Part shown: positions 1 to 8,828 of the stretch, piece by piece
Layout of the letters: every line of letters begins with the position of its first letter
Position numbering within the stretch: position 1 is the stretch's first letter
Made by a program: the position numbers and the translations under genes
DNA from: Vibrio sp. SNU_ST1
GTDB lineage: Bacteria > Pseudomonadota > Gammaproteobacteria > Enterobacterales > Vibrionaceae
Assembly: GCF_030563405.1 (NCBI RefSeq)
Contig: NZ_CP130749.1
Location: 806,001 to 870,000, forward strand
Length of the DNA: 64,000 nucleotides
Direction of reading: 5' to 3'
Notes under the pieces: model-generated
The model's input: the letters and a program-made list of their open reading frames with translations, nothing else
The model's database searches: none
What the model was told of the DNA's origin: nothing

Positions 1-446
1 ATCACGGCATCATGGTATGTGACAAATGCCTTGGTGAGATTGACGAACCTAAAGATATCAACCACTGGCGCTGCCTAAGCGACAGCATGTGGAGTCAAGA
101 GGCACCAGTTCAAGTAACGGCATGGCGTCAACTTACTCGTCTGAACACTGAAAGCTGGGCTCAAGACGCACTAGACATGATGTACCTTGAAGAAGAAACA
201 TCAGTGTGGGCACAAATCGGCATGTCTGCTGATGATAAGCCTCTTGATGTAAACGGCGTTGAGCTTAAAAAAGGTGACGACGTAACAGTAATCAAAGACC
301 TGCCAATCAAAGGGACTAACCAAGTGATTAAGCAAGGTACTGTTATCCGTGGCATCAGCGTTGGTGACGATCCTAAGCTTGTTTCTGGTAAAACAAACGG
401 CGGTCAATCAATGTACGTAATCGCTGAGTTCTGCCGTAAGAAGTAA
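1..446 (+). CDS. PhnA-domain protein, 5' end missing
   Basis: This is the C-terminal part of a PhnA (YjdM-like) protein; the reading frame is open to the window edge, so the start lies upstream. The visible part begins with the second half of a zinc ribbon (HGIMVCDKCLGEI), followed by a helical NHWRCL..SMWSQ segment and the C-terminal PhnA domain, which has an SH3-like fold (VNGVELKKGDDVTVIKDL). The family was named from the E. coli phosphonate locus but is not needed for phosphonate use, and its biochemical role is unclear. An internal ATG at 12 lies inside the zinc ribbon and is not a likely start. A strong hairpin terminator follows. Confidence 0.85.
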   Translation, partial: HGIMVCDKCLGEIDEPKDINHWRCLSDSMWSQEAPVQVTAWRQLTRLNTESWAQDALDMMYLEEETSVWAQIGMSADDKPLDVNGVELKKGDDVTVIKDLPIKGTNQVIKQGTVIRGISVGDDPKLVSGKTNGGQSMYVIAEFCRKK

Positions 447-474
447 CTACTTTTTACTTTCGACAGATATTATA

Positions 475-500
475 AAGGCGCTCTATTGAGCGCCTTTCTT
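475..500 (+). terminator. Rho-independent terminator of the PhnA-like gene
   Basis: A 9-bp GC-rich stem (AAGGCGCTC / GAGCGCCTT) with a 4-base TATT loop is followed by TCTT. It lies 29 bases after the PhnA stop codon and faces the convergent helicase gene. Confidence 0.8.
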
Positions 501-526
501 GTATCTACTATCTAATCATTCTTAAT

Positions 527-1813
527 TTAGTTATTTCTCAACCAAACGTCTTGGTTTTTAGGTGCTTTCTTCTTTTTCTTCTTGCCTGTACCAGCCGGTG
601 GCGCAACGGGTTTTAATGCAGCCACAAGTGCAGCGGTTGCTTCTTCATCCACTTCAAAGCCTTCGATTTGCTCACGCTCAAGACGAATTTTGTTCTTCTT
701 CTCGATGATAGTGAAGTGATGGTAGTCTTCGTGATCGATCAAAGATAATGCTAAACCAACCTCACCTGCACGACCGCTTCGGCCAATACGGTGCATGTAG
801 TCTGATGGACTACGTGGTAAGTCAAAGTTGATTACTACAGGAAGCTTTTCAATATCCAGACCACGAGCTGCGATGTCTGTCGCGATCAGAACGTCAATTT
901 CGCCAGATTTAAAATCTTCTAGGATACGAGTACGTGAACCCTGACCTTTATCACCGTGGAATACTTCCGCAATGATACCGCGCTTGTAAAGCTTATCAGC
1001 CAAATGCTCACAGCTGTTTTTCGCATTCACGAAGATCAGAGCTTGTCGCCATTCGTGTTGTTGAATCAGGTGAGCTAACAAAGCTGTCTTACGGCCTTTT
1101 TCGACTTCGAATACTCGCTGAACCAGTGTGCTCGCATTGGCACTTTGAAGTTGGACTTCAATTGGGTCGTTCAGTAATTCGTGAGTCAGCGTTTTAACTT
1201 GCTCAGGGAAAGTCGCAGAGAACAACAGAGTTTGCTTTTTGCTTGGCAGAAGTTTCAAGATCGCATCAAGTTCTTCTGTAAAGCCAAGGCTCAACATACG
1301 GTCAGCTTCATCAAGCACTAACGTTTTTACTTTATCGAGTTTGATAGCGTTGCTTGAGATCAGATCAAGCAAACGACCCGGCGTTGCCACCAAGATATCT
1401 GTACCGCCACGTAGCGCTTGCATCTGAGTGTTTACCGATACACCACCGAATACACAAACGGTTTTAATTGCACCGTTGAAATGCGCTGCGTAAGACTTAA
1501 CGCTATCGGCAACTTGCTTAGCAAGCTCACGTGTAGGAACCAAGATAAGGCCAGACACAAAGTTACCTTTGCCTGCTCTGCGGTCTAAAGGCGCATCTTC
1601 ATGGATTTGTTGTAACAGCGGCAGTGCAAATGCTGCAGTTTTACCTGAACCCGTATTTGCACCTGCAATTAGGTCGCGTCCTGCTAACACACTTGGAATA
1701 ACTTGCGCTTGGATAGGCGTTGGCTGTTGGTATTCAAGCTCGGTAAGACGAGCCATCAAAGGAGATATTAAGCCAAGATCAGAGAAGTTGGTTGGTGTTG
1801 TGGTGTTAGTCAT
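527..1813 (-). CDS. DEAD-box ATP-dependent RNA helicase, RhlE-type
   Basis: The 428-residue protein carries the DEAD-box motifs in order: Q motif (YQQPTPIQAQ), Walker A (ANTGSGKTA, about residue 52), PTRELA, the GG and TPGR motifs, DEAD (about 168), SAT, and HRIGRSGR in the second RecA domain. It should unwind short RNA duplexes in ribosome assembly or RNA decay. The C-terminal tail is lysine-rich (GTGKKKKKKAPK), as in RhlE-group proteins that bind RNA through a basic extension. A second helicase of the same class lies at 22013-23284; the two are clearly different paralogues. The gene stands alone and converges on the PhnA-like gene. Confidence 0.93.
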   Translation of the reverse strand: MTNTTTPTNFSDLGLISPLMARLTELEYQQPTPIQAQVIPSVLAGRDLIAGANTGSGKTAAFALPLLQQIHEDAPLDRRAGKGNFVSGLILVPTRELAKQVADSVKSYAAHFNGAIKTVCVFGGVSVNTQMQALRGGTDILVATPGRLLDLISSNAIKLDKVKTLVLDEADRMLSLGFTEELDAILKLLPSKKQTLLFSATFPEQVKTLTHELLNDPIEVQLQSANASTLVQRVFEVEKGRKTALLAHLIQQHEWRQALIFVNAKNSCEHLADKLYKRGIIAEVFHGDKGQGSRTRILEDFKSGEIDVLIATDIAARGLDIEKLPVVINFDLPRSPSDYMHRIGRSGRAGEVGLALSLIDHEDYHHFTIIEKKNKIRLEREQIEGFEVDEEATAALVAALKPVAPPAGTGKKKKKKAPKNQDVWLRNN

Positions 1814-1991
1814 TAATTGCAGGAACTCAAAGCTAAAATAATAGCGCGCTATATTAACGTATTTCAGCTGTATTACGTAACTAAATCGCCCCTTTCTTCC
1901 GTGTTTCAGTGATTAAGCCCCTCTAAAACACATCCAAATATGAAGTTATCTCAAGATTTGTCTTTCAGAGATAAAGTTTTCTTTCAGATAC

Positions 1992-2022
1992 AAAAACGCC
2001 AACTTCAGAAGCTGGCGTTTTT
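1992..2022 (-). terminator. Bidirectional-looking terminator hairpin
   Basis: An AAAAACGCCA...TGGCGTTTTT stem with a CTTCAGAAG centre lies downstream of the minus-strand small gene at 2063-2251. A U-run would be made on either strand. Confidence 0.7.
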
Positions 2023-2062
2023 AAATTCTATATTTCTTTAATTCTATGCGCATACGCTCAAA

Positions 2063-2251
2063 TTAACGGTTGATACCGATATCGCGTTGCATGTGACCAG
2101 ATAAGTCGCTTGAGTAGTAACTGCGTGGAGAGTTGTCTACAAAAAGAATATCGAAAATGTGTGCAATCAATCCTTTGAAGTTAACCGAGTAGGTCTTCTT
2201 ATCCATAGAGTTAGGAACAGCGATAGTATTCATTTGCATTGCTTGAGCCAT
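2063..2251 (-). CDS. Small DUF1127-like protein, 62 aa
   Basis: A short protein ends in SSDLSGHMQRDIGINR, which fits the L.DHLLRDIGI.R signature at the end of DUF1127 (YjiS-like) proteins. Members are small basic proteins of poorly known role, linked in some bacteria to RNA turnover or phosphate and carbon signalling. The ATG follows a good Shine-Dalgarno (AGAGAGGC, 3 bases before it). It is a monocistronic unit with its own terminator downstream. The 310-base stretch upstream (2252-2564) is AT-rich and shows no gene. Confidence 0.7.
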   Translation of the reverse strand: MAQAMQMNTIAVPNSMDKKTYSVNFKGLIAHIFDILFVDNSPRSYYSSDLSGHMQRDIGINR

Positions 2252-2564
2252 GATTGCCTCTCTATAAATTTGTTTAAGTGGTTCGTTCTGATGACAAGAA
2301 TAATAGGTGATTTTTTACACGTTAAAAAATGACTAAATTTGGACATTCAGATTAGTTTTTCTAATAAAACAAACCGTTAACAATGCATGGAAATACATAT
2401 TCACAAATGGTGACTATAAATTCACAATGGCGTTAAAATCATGCATTTAGTACAAATACCCTTCAAATCACAGTGGCCAATGTCACAGAAATTTTACATA
2501 AATAAATTTCCCACTTCATCGGCCACGTACCGATTATAAACTTTTCGATAAGTTATATTTGTTT

Positions 2565-3566
2565 CTAATTCACTTGTTCAATGCCTGGCTTCTTCGCATA
2601 AATCGACGCTATAACCGCAACCGTCATGGTAGAAATCAGCACCGCCAACGACCAATACGTCGGGATAGCCCATTCGCTATCAACCAGTAGCATTTTTACA
2701 CCAATGAAGACCATGATGAATGCCAGTGCAGGCTTCAAATAAATGAACTTATCCATCATGCCTTGCAGTACAAAGTACAAAGAACGGAGACCAAGTAACG
2801 CAAATACGTTTGCAGCAAGTACTAAGAAAGGTTCTTGTGTTACCGCAAAGATCGCAGGAATAGAATCCAATGCAAACATCACATCCATAACTGCAATCGC
2901 ACCGATCACCAACATCATTGGAGTGAATGCCCATTTTGCACCCTGTTTAACCATTAATGCAGGACCATGAAAATCCTCTGTTACCGGCATCACTTTACGA
3001 AGTAACTTCTCCGGTAGTGTATTTACACTTTCCTCTTCGCCCTTGTCTAACGCCAGTTTAATACCTGTACCAATCAAGAACGCAGCAAACACGTAAAGCA
3101 CCCAGTGGTATTCAGCCAACAGCTGTGCACCTAGTGCGATCATAATTGCACGAAGTACCAATGCACCGATTACGCCCCAAAGAAGCGCACGTGGTCTTAG
3201 ATGCTCAGGAACTTGGTATTGAGCAAAAATCATCGCGAAAACAAATAGGTTGTCTACACTGAGTGATTTTTCTAGCAAGTAACCCGTAATGAATGACACG
3301 GTTGCTTTTTGCGCTGTGTAGTCACTATTCGGCGCATAAATGTCCCAGAATAAGTAAATAGAACCAGCAAACAAAAATGCAAGTACAAACCAAAAAACAC
3401 TCCAGACCGCCGCTTTTTTAATTGTGACGTTCCCACCACGAGTCTGATAGATATCAATAGAGACGAGAATCACTGTTAGCAGGAAAAAACCCGCATAAGT
3501 CGTCATGATTGGCGATGAAAAAAAGGATTCACTATTTGTAGATAATAGAGATTGAGTTGAGTTCAT
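2565..3566 (-). CDS. alx: TerC/Alx family membrane protein, manganese-linked
   Basis: The protein (333 aa from the chosen start) has about nine hydrophobic membrane segments and the TerC hallmarks EKSLSVDNLFVFAMIF and DVMFALDSIPAIFAVT, whose acidic residues are conserved in the family. Alx in E. coli is a manganese-exporting or Mn2+-homeostasis inner-membrane protein. The ATG at 3566 is chosen because GGAGGAATA lies just before it; a longer frame reaching 3611 runs into the leader RNA. The upstream yybP-ykoY-type riboswitch supports the Alx assignment independently and points to control by Mn2+ (and pH, as in E. coli alx). Confidence 0.9.
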   Translation of the reverse strand: MNSTQSLLSTNSESFFSSPIMTTYAGFFLLTVILVSIDIYQTRGGNVTIKKAAVWSVFWFVLAFLFAGSIYLFWDIYAPNSDYTAQKATVSFITGYLLEKSLSVDNLFVFAMIFAQYQVPEHLRPRALLWGVIGALVLRAIMIALGAQLLAEYHWVLYVFAAFLIGTGIKLALDKGEEESVNTLPEKLLRKVMPVTEDFHGPALMVKQGAKWAFTPMMLVIGAIAVMDVMFALDSIPAIFAVTQEPFLVLAANVFALLGLRSLYFVLQGMMDKFIYLKPALAFIMVFIGVKMLLVDSEWAIPTYWSLAVLISTMTVAVIASIYAKKPGIEQVN

Positions 3567-3577
3567 TATTCCTCCGG

Positions 3578-3605
3578 GCGGAAGAACTTTACAAAGACCT
3601 TCCGC
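3578..3605 (-). promoter_or_regulatory. Leader hairpin next to the alx ribosome site
   Basis: A 7-bp stem (GCGGAAG / CTTCCGC) with a 14-base loop ends two bases before the GGAGG Shine-Dalgarno of the TerC gene. It probably belongs to the expression platform of the riboswitch. Pairing alternatives were not computed. Confidence 0.45.
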
Positions 3606-3647
3606 AAACAAAACATATCAAGTTCCACGACGGATCTTGACTGTGAT

Positions 3648-3755
3648 TGCGTTGGTCTCGTTGAAGTGAAATACGGGATTTCACCTTTACATACCGGATA
3701 GGCTCTTAGCCTAACGAGATGACGACATGTAAACTTGCGCTAACTACTCCCCAAA
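3648..3755 (-). promoter_or_regulatory. yybP-ykoY (Mn2+) riboswitch, alx leader
   Basis: On the minus strand the leader contains GGGGAGTAG, the diagnostic 5' motif of the yybP-ykoY class, followed by GTCGTCA, a hairpin (GTTAGGCTAAGAGCCTA), a second hairpin (GTGAAAT...ATTTCAC) and the closing CGAGACCAACGC. Known yybP-ykoY RNAs bind Mn2+ and commonly precede TerC/Alx, MntP or P-type ATPase genes. Position and order of parts fit. The exact ends are estimated. Confidence 0.85.
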
Positions 3756-3816
3756 CGCGTGGATAATATTCCCCTATTTGTGTTTCGTCTATTAAAATTT
3801 GCACTAGAAATACAAA

Positions 3817-3839
3817 AAAGGAGCAAATGCTCCTTTCTT
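3817..3839. terminator. Terminator-like hairpin
   Basis: AAGGAGC / GCTCCTT with an AAAT loop is flanked by A-run and T-run sequence, so it could act in either direction. It sits between the small minus-strand gene at 3994-4089 and the alx leader, and most likely ends the small gene's transcript. Confidence 0.6.
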
Positions 3840-3951
3840 ATTGATGCCACCCTGTCGAATAGACACTCGAATTGATTCTAAGAATAAATCCGCTAACCAA
3901 ATTCACGATGGCACTGCTTAGTTACACTGCAAAACGATCAAGTAATAATTC

Positions 3952-4002
3952 TGCGCAAATTACAATCTTGCGTAAATTACAATCTTGCGTAAATTACAAT
4001 CC
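3952..4002. repeat. Three tandem 17-bp repeats
   Basis: The unit TGCGTAAATTACAATCT occurs three times head to tail, with one C/T change in the first unit and a final C in the third. The last copy overlaps the stop codon of the small ORF at 3994-4089. Confidence 0.9.
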
Positions 4003-4089
4003 TGCAGTCGGTATCAAATACACTAACGCAGACCAAACCGATACCCAACCAACCACCGCTACTGCATCTAACCAATCTTTCTTATCCAT
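3994..4089 (-). CDS. Small single-pass membrane protein, 31 aa
   Basis: The frame MDKKDWLDAVAVVGWVSVW... is one hydrophilic head (DKKDW) and one hydrophobic helix. A GGAG Shine-Dalgarno sits about 7 bases before the ATG at 4089. A longer frame to 4179 exists but lacks a ribosome site. The protein is not recognised. Its short length and topology fit regulatory small membrane proteins, but no partner can be named from the context. Confidence 0.55.
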   Translation of the reverse strand: MDKKDWLDAVAVVGWVSVWSALVYLIPTAGL

Positions 4090-4192
4090 GCTTATCTCCA
4101 CAAGAAGTGTGACCTGCAGGAATAAAGCATAAACAGTGCCAAATTTATAAACAGCTAGAACTAATAATGTTAAGTGCAAGCATTGGCGCTAG

Positions 4193-5932
4193 TTATCTAA
4201 AACACTCCATGCAATTCAGCGGTTCATTGTGTTTAAGAGACTCTGGGTATTCTTGTAGAAACTCGATAAAACAGTCTGCCATTGAATCGGTCGTCACCAC
4301 GCCATCACCTATCATATCTAAGACGGCGTTATAACCCTCTTTTCCTTTCATGGTGTAGGCTGACGACGCGCCTCGGTAAATACTGTCACGCACAACAGCT
4401 TGCCAACCCGATGATTCAGAGTGAATTTCTAAATGGTGAATCCTATGCCCTATAGGCGCTTCTTTATGGTAACAGAACCTTAGATTATGAGTATAAGGGA
4501 AGCTACCTGAACCCGTGCCCACAACACCATTATCCAATGCATTGTTGATTGCTCCTTCGAGCATGCTTGCGATCGTTTCACCTTTTACTTCATACACACC
4601 AATGGGTACGGCAAACGGTAGTAGTTTTCCGGCAATATCGGCAACGGATACATCACCACTATTGAGTGAATTTCGCACTCCACCAGAGTTGTGGATAGCG
4701 AATTCAACTTGATGTCCTTTCTTATTCATCAAGTAGTGAAATGATTGAGCAACCAAGGGCGCTAGTTGGCTCGGGCCTTTCTCGTCCGGGATACGTATGT
4801 GGCGCAGTGTTGTGTCTGCATGAGCAATAACTTGTTGTTGAAGTTTTCGAACTCTCGGCTGGTATTTATCCGTCAGAATGCTCTGCAGCTCAGGATCTTT
4901 TTTACACACTGCAATATTAGGGTGATTGTTTAAAAACTCACACGCCATGTCGTGGGCATCGTCTTGCCCGACTTCACTCAATTTCGCGTCTATAAACAGT
5001 CGACGGCCTAACAGCAGTTCATTCTTACCGTTAAAGTGAGTCACTTTGCCTTCAGCATCGAACTCGATTTCGCAGTGTCCTAGGCTCATGGCGTGGAAAC
5101 CCGCTTGCACAATATAGGTGTCACCGACTTTCACACCGTAGTCATCGTCTTTGACTAAGCCGATATCAGAGAAGTCGCCTTGCAAACGGTGGCTATGCCC
5201 TCCAACAATGACGCCAATACCTGAAACGTTGGCCGCTAGCTCTAAATCAGCTTCGTAACCAAGGTGGCTAAGCAACACAATCTTGTTGATGCCAGCCTGA
5301 TGAATCTGTTCTATCGTAGTTCTTGCGGTTTCTATTGCATTTTCAAACGGAGTATCGATATCAGGGTTAGCAATGCCAGCCATTTTGTCGATACTTAAGC
5401 CAAATATTGCGACCTTCTCGCCATCAAACTCTTTCGTTATAAACGAAGCACTTCGTGTTTCAGTTAGATAAGGCTTAACAATTTCGTTGTCCGCTAACGT
5501 ATGAGTTTTATTGATATCCTCATTCGATAGATTCCAGTTACCGGCCAACAATGGAAATTTAATTATTTTAGCGAAAATCGCAACGGGCTCGTTACCCATG
5601 TCTAACTCATGATTACCGAGTGTCATGGCATCTATATTAAGGGCATTCAACAAATCTGCGTTGGCTTTTCCCTTGAATAAGGAGAAGTACAAAGTGCCTT
5701 GAAAGCAGTCACCAGCATGCAGGAACAGGGTTCCAACCTTCTGACGCTGGGCATCTTGTTCTATTTGTTTGAAACGTGTTGAAATTCGAGCAAAGCCACC
5801 AGCGCTCACATAAGGTTCTATGATGTGGTTGTTCATTTTAAGTGATAGCTGTAATGAGGTTGGTTCAAAGTATGAGTGGGTGTCGTTGATGTGTGCCAAC
5901 ACTATTTTTGTCGGCTTATTCTTTTTAGTCAT
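4193..5932 (-). CDS. Bifunctional metallophosphatase/5'-nucleotidase family protein
   Basis: The 579-residue protein has an N-terminal calcineurin-like phosphoesterase domain with metal-ligand motifs NDTHS (about 15), AGDCFQG (about 72), GNHELD (about 105), LSHLGYEAD and GGHSH (about 247). The C-terminal 5'-nucleotidase domain carries the substrate-site motif HNSGGVRNSLNSGDV. UshA-type enzymes hydrolyse nucleotides or UDP-sugars in the periplasm. Here the N-terminus (MTKKNKPTKIVLAHIND) has no signal peptide, so a cytoplasmic location is predicted. It is a single gene divergent from the OLD nuclease. Confidence 0.88.
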   Translation of the reverse strand: MTKKNKPTKIVLAHINDTHSYFEPTSLQLSLKMNNHIIEPYVSAGGFARISTRFKQIEQDAQRQKVGTLFLHAGDCFQGTLYFSLFKGKANADLLNALNIDAMTLGNHELDMGNEPVAIFAKIIKFPLLAGNWNLSNEDINKTHTLADNEIVKPYLTETRSASFITKEFDGEKVAIFGLSIDKMAGIANPDIDTPFENAIETARTTIEQIHQAGINKIVLLSHLGYEADLELAANVSGIGVIVGGHSHRLQGDFSDIGLVKDDDYGVKVGDTYIVQAGFHAMSLGHCEIEFDAEGKVTHFNGKNELLLGRRLFIDAKLSEVGQDDAHDMACEFLNNHPNIAVCKKDPELQSILTDKYQPRVRKLQQQVIAHADTTLRHIRIPDEKGPSQLAPLVAQSFHYLMNKKGHQVEFAIHNSGGVRNSLNSGDVSVADIAGKLLPFAVPIGVYEVKGETIASMLEGAINNALDNGVVGTGSGSFPYTHNLRFCYHKEAPIGHRIHHLEIHSESSGWQAVVRDSIYRGASSAYTMKGKEGYNAVLDMIGDGVVTTDSMADCFIEFLQEYPESLKHNEPLNCMECFR

Positions 5933-6170
5933 ATTTTCTTCTCTCTTTGTCCCTTCATACTAGGTCGAGAATCATGACAGAATCGTGAATTTTATGAAAC
6001 TGCACTGCAAAAAAATACTCGAGATAGATCAAAAATCTCGTTTTGCAGCGTATTAATAAACAGCGGATTTTGTGACAGGTGAACATACCAGATTGGTATT
6101 TTTCGATTATGATTAAAGATATCTGTTAGCTTTCAAACAATTAGCAGAGCCTTCCGTTAGGAGTAAGCCT

Positions 6171-7952
6171 ATGCAACTAGAAAGAATCGAGATTTCTGGC
6201 TTTCGGGGTATTAAGCGCATGTCTCTTGCGTTTGACGAGCTAACCACGCTGATTGGTGAAAATACTTGGGGTAAGTCTTCATTATTGGATGCCCTTTCCG
6301 TCGTTCTCCCATCCGACGGTGTCCCTTATCACTTCGAAATGACTGATTTTCATGTTGATTACTCGGTTTCACATCCACAGTCTCAACACCTTCAAATTGT
6401 TCTCGCATTAAAAGCCAACGATAAAAGTGAGCTAAATGCAGGACGTTATCGCAAACTCAAACCGGTGTGGGTTCAAGACGAGTTTGGTGTTTTTCGTATC
6501 TATTATCGAATCAGTGCCACATTAGAACAGTATGAAACGACCACACACTATGCATTTTTGGGGTTGGACGGAAACCCTCTCAAGCTTCATCACTCAGAAA
6601 AGCTCGCTCAAGAATTAATGACCTTACACCCTGTGATTCGTTTAAGAGATGCAAGGCACTTCGACCGCCCTTTCAACGGCAATTCCCTTAACCACAATGC
6701 TCACCTACCGGGTAATGTTCACACTAACACTGTTCATACTAGTAACGGTCACGCTAATAATGTGAATGGAAATGGTAACGGCCAGAGTCAAACAACCAAT
6801 GGTAATGGCAGCAATGGAAACGGCAATAACGGAAATGGGCGTCAGGCAAGGATAGAAAAGCGCATCGACAACACCTGCCGTCGCCTTATGGCGATACCCG
6901 GACATGTTAATAAAGGTGAAATGCGCAGTAGTCTTGAGTCGATGCAAAGCTTAATAGAACACTACTTCTCATTTAAGAGTGTCTCACGTAAAAACCCGAG
7001 AAAACCGCGTGATGGGTTACTTTACTCAGCTGGTGCGAACGACAAAAGCATTCATCAATTGGTCGAAGAGACCAAAAACAAACAAACTCGCTTATTATTC
7101 ATGGGGTTACTTAATGCCTATTTGCAAGCAAAAGGGCCAAATGACTTAAGAAGATGTGCTCGCCCTCTTTTGATCCTTGAGGATCCAGAAGGTCGATTAC
7201 ACCCAACGCACTTGGCAAGGGCTTGGAGCTTGATGCAAAAGCTGCCCATGCAGAAAATCCTGACCACCAACAGTGGCGATCTACTTGCTGCTGTGCCACT
7301 TCAATCGATTCGTCGTTTGGTACGTCAGTCGGATAAAACCATTGCCAACCAACTCAACATGAACCACTTCAGCAAAGATGAACTTCGTCGAATTGGTTTT
7401 CATATTCGTTTCCACCGTTCCGGTGCTCTGTATGCTCGTTGTTGGTTGTTAGTAGAAGGTGAGACCGAAGTATGGTTGTTTAACGAGTTAGCCAATCAAT
7501 GTGGGTATAACCTTGCTGCGGAAGGTGTGCAAATTATTGAGTTCGCTCAATCAGGACTCAAGGCACTGATCAAAGTCGCGCAAGAGTTTGGAATAGATTG
7601 GCATGTTGTCACCGATGGCGATGCTGCCGGTAAAAAGTATGCCGCAACCGTGTTATCTAAACTTGGAAACGATCAAGAGCGACACCGCCTCACAGAACTG
7701 CCTGATAGAGACATCGAGCACTACTTGTACATGAATGGTTTTGAGAACTTTTTCAGAGACATGGTTAAGATTCCTTATGATCACCCTATTCCAGCGAAAA
7801 AAGTTGTGGCTAAAGTTCTCAAGAAACACGCAAAACCAGACCTGGCTTTAGCGATCGTGTCTCATTGTGAGAATCAAGGACAAGACTGTATTCCATTGTT
7901 GTTGAGATGGACTTTGAAACGCGTGATCACCATGGCAAACGGAAATACCTAG
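6171..7952 (+). CDS. OLD-family ATP-dependent endonuclease
   Basis: The 593-residue protein begins with an ABC/SMC-like ATPase: IEISGFRGIKRM, then Walker A GENTWGKSSLLDAL (about residue 29-42). The second half of the ATPase includes LLILEDPEGRLHP (Walker B, about 332-345). A TOPRIM domain follows, with LLVEGETEVWLF (about 427) and VVTDGDAAGKKYA (about 479). OLD nucleases cut DNA and some act in phage defence (P2 Old, Gabija GajA). This copy stands alone with no GajB-like helicase, so a housekeeping DNA-processing role is equally possible. Residues about 175-225 form an Asn/Gly/His-rich low-complexity linker between the two ATPase halves. Confidence 0.88.
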   Translation: MQLERIEISGFRGIKRMSLAFDELTTLIGENTWGKSSLLDALSVVLPSDGVPYHFEMTDFHVDYSVSHPQSQHLQIVLALKANDKSELNAGRYRKLKPVWVQDEFGVFRIYYRISATLEQYETTTHYAFLGLDGNPLKLHHSEKLAQELMTLHPVIRLRDARHFDRPFNGNSLNHNAHLPGNVHTNTVHTSNGHANNVNGNGNGQSQTTNGNGSNGNGNNGNGRQARIEKRIDNTCRRLMAIPGHVNKGEMRSSLESMQSLIEHYFSFKSVSRKNPRKPRDGLLYSAGANDKSIHQLVEETKNKQTRLLFMGLLNAYLQAKGPNDLRRCARPLLILEDPEGRLHPTHLARAWSLMQKLPMQKILTTNSGDLLAAVPLQSIRRLVRQSDKTIANQLNMNHFSKDELRRIGFHIRFHRSGALYARCWLLVEGETEVWLFNELANQCGYNLAAEGVQIIEFAQSGLKALIKVAQEFGIDWHVVTDGDAAGKKYAATVLSKLGNDQERHRLTELPDRDIEHYLYMNGFENFFRDMVKIPYDHPIPAKKVVAKVLKKHAKPDLALAIVSHCENQGQDCIPLLLRWTLKRVITMANGNT

Positions 7953-8030
7953 CTTCTTGCTTATCTGATAAGTGCTATTAGTTCTTCTGTTGATAATTTC
8001 TTGAATTGATTAAAGAACCAAAACCAAAAA

Positions 8031-8051
8031 AGGCACACCAAGTGGTGTGCC
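8031..8051. terminator. Terminator-like hairpin between convergent genes
   Basis: GGCACACCA and GGTGTGCC pair around an AGT loop; an A-run lies before it. It lies between the OLD nuclease and the DUF1097 gene and probably serves the OLD gene or both. Confidence 0.6.
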
Positions 8052-8130
8052 TGTATAAATCGATATACAAATTAATTGGGGGTTATCTTGCAAGAGTTCA
8101 CAGTGACTAAACTAAGGTTAGGTTAACGAA

Positions 8131-8625
8131 TTAAGCCTTCGCTTGCTTAGCGTGTTGTTCAACCGCTTCCGAAGATTGGGTCGATTTTTCGTGAAGCCAT
8201 AGCCCCGTTGCTTTCATCAAGTATCCAAAGACACCACCAAGCAGTAAAGATGGCACGACAAGTTGCCAATCACCGCCTGCAGCAAACGTCGCACAGCAAC
8301 CAATGAAGGTGCCTGGGATATAACCTAACCACGCTTGTTTGGCTTGAATACACATAAAGAAAGCCACAATAGCAGTAATCATATAGCCTAAAATCTCTAA
8401 CCCTGCGAAGGTTGAGATTTCGATAATCACCATTGCCCAGAATACACCTGTCATGTTGGTCAGTAAGCTGCCTGCTAGTCCTTTAACACCGCCCGTTGGC
8501 GAAGCAAAATAACTGGTGCAACCTAAGAAACCGGCCCATGACAGCAAGCCGAAAGAGATAGCTATCCATCCCCATAGACCTGACAAAATACCTGTTGTTA
8601 ATGAAATCGCGACTAATGTACTCAT
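8131..8625 (-). CDS. DUF1097 inner-membrane protein (YcdZ-like)
   Basis: The 164-residue protein has five or so hydrophobic segments with many glycines (GILSGLWGWIAISFGLLSWAGFLG at the start) and a polar C-terminal tail. It resembles the DUF1097/YcdZ family of unknown function. It lies next to, and in the same direction as, a LysR regulator but about 200 bases away, so co-regulation is only possible. Confidence 0.75.
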   Translation of the reverse strand: MSTLVAISLTTGILSGLWGWIAISFGLLSWAGFLGCTSYFASPTGGVKGLAGSLLTNMTGVFWAMVIIEISTFAGLEILGYMITAIVAFFMCIQAKQAWLGYIPGTFIGCCATFAAGGDWQLVVPSLLLGGVFGYLMKATGLWLHEKSTQSSEAVEQHAKQAKA

Positions 8626-8828
8626 ACTATTTCTAAAGCCTAATTACGAAATTCATCGCACCGGATTTAGCCTCACTTAAAATCAAGTAAACATATTATG
8701 GGAAGAACGCCTTCTTTTGGCCGATCATGATCACATTAATAATGTACGCGGATGTGCATTTATCACCAGTTGGAGACCGGTATCGCTTATTCAACACAAT
8801 AGGTTATCAGTGGTTTATCGAATATCTG

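Noticed and set aside
3952..4002. CRISPR array
   Set aside because: The 17-bp units are directly adjacent, with no spacers.
6171..7952. Gabija defence system
   Set aside because: The OLD nuclease has no adjacent GajB-type helicase; its neighbours are core metabolic genes.
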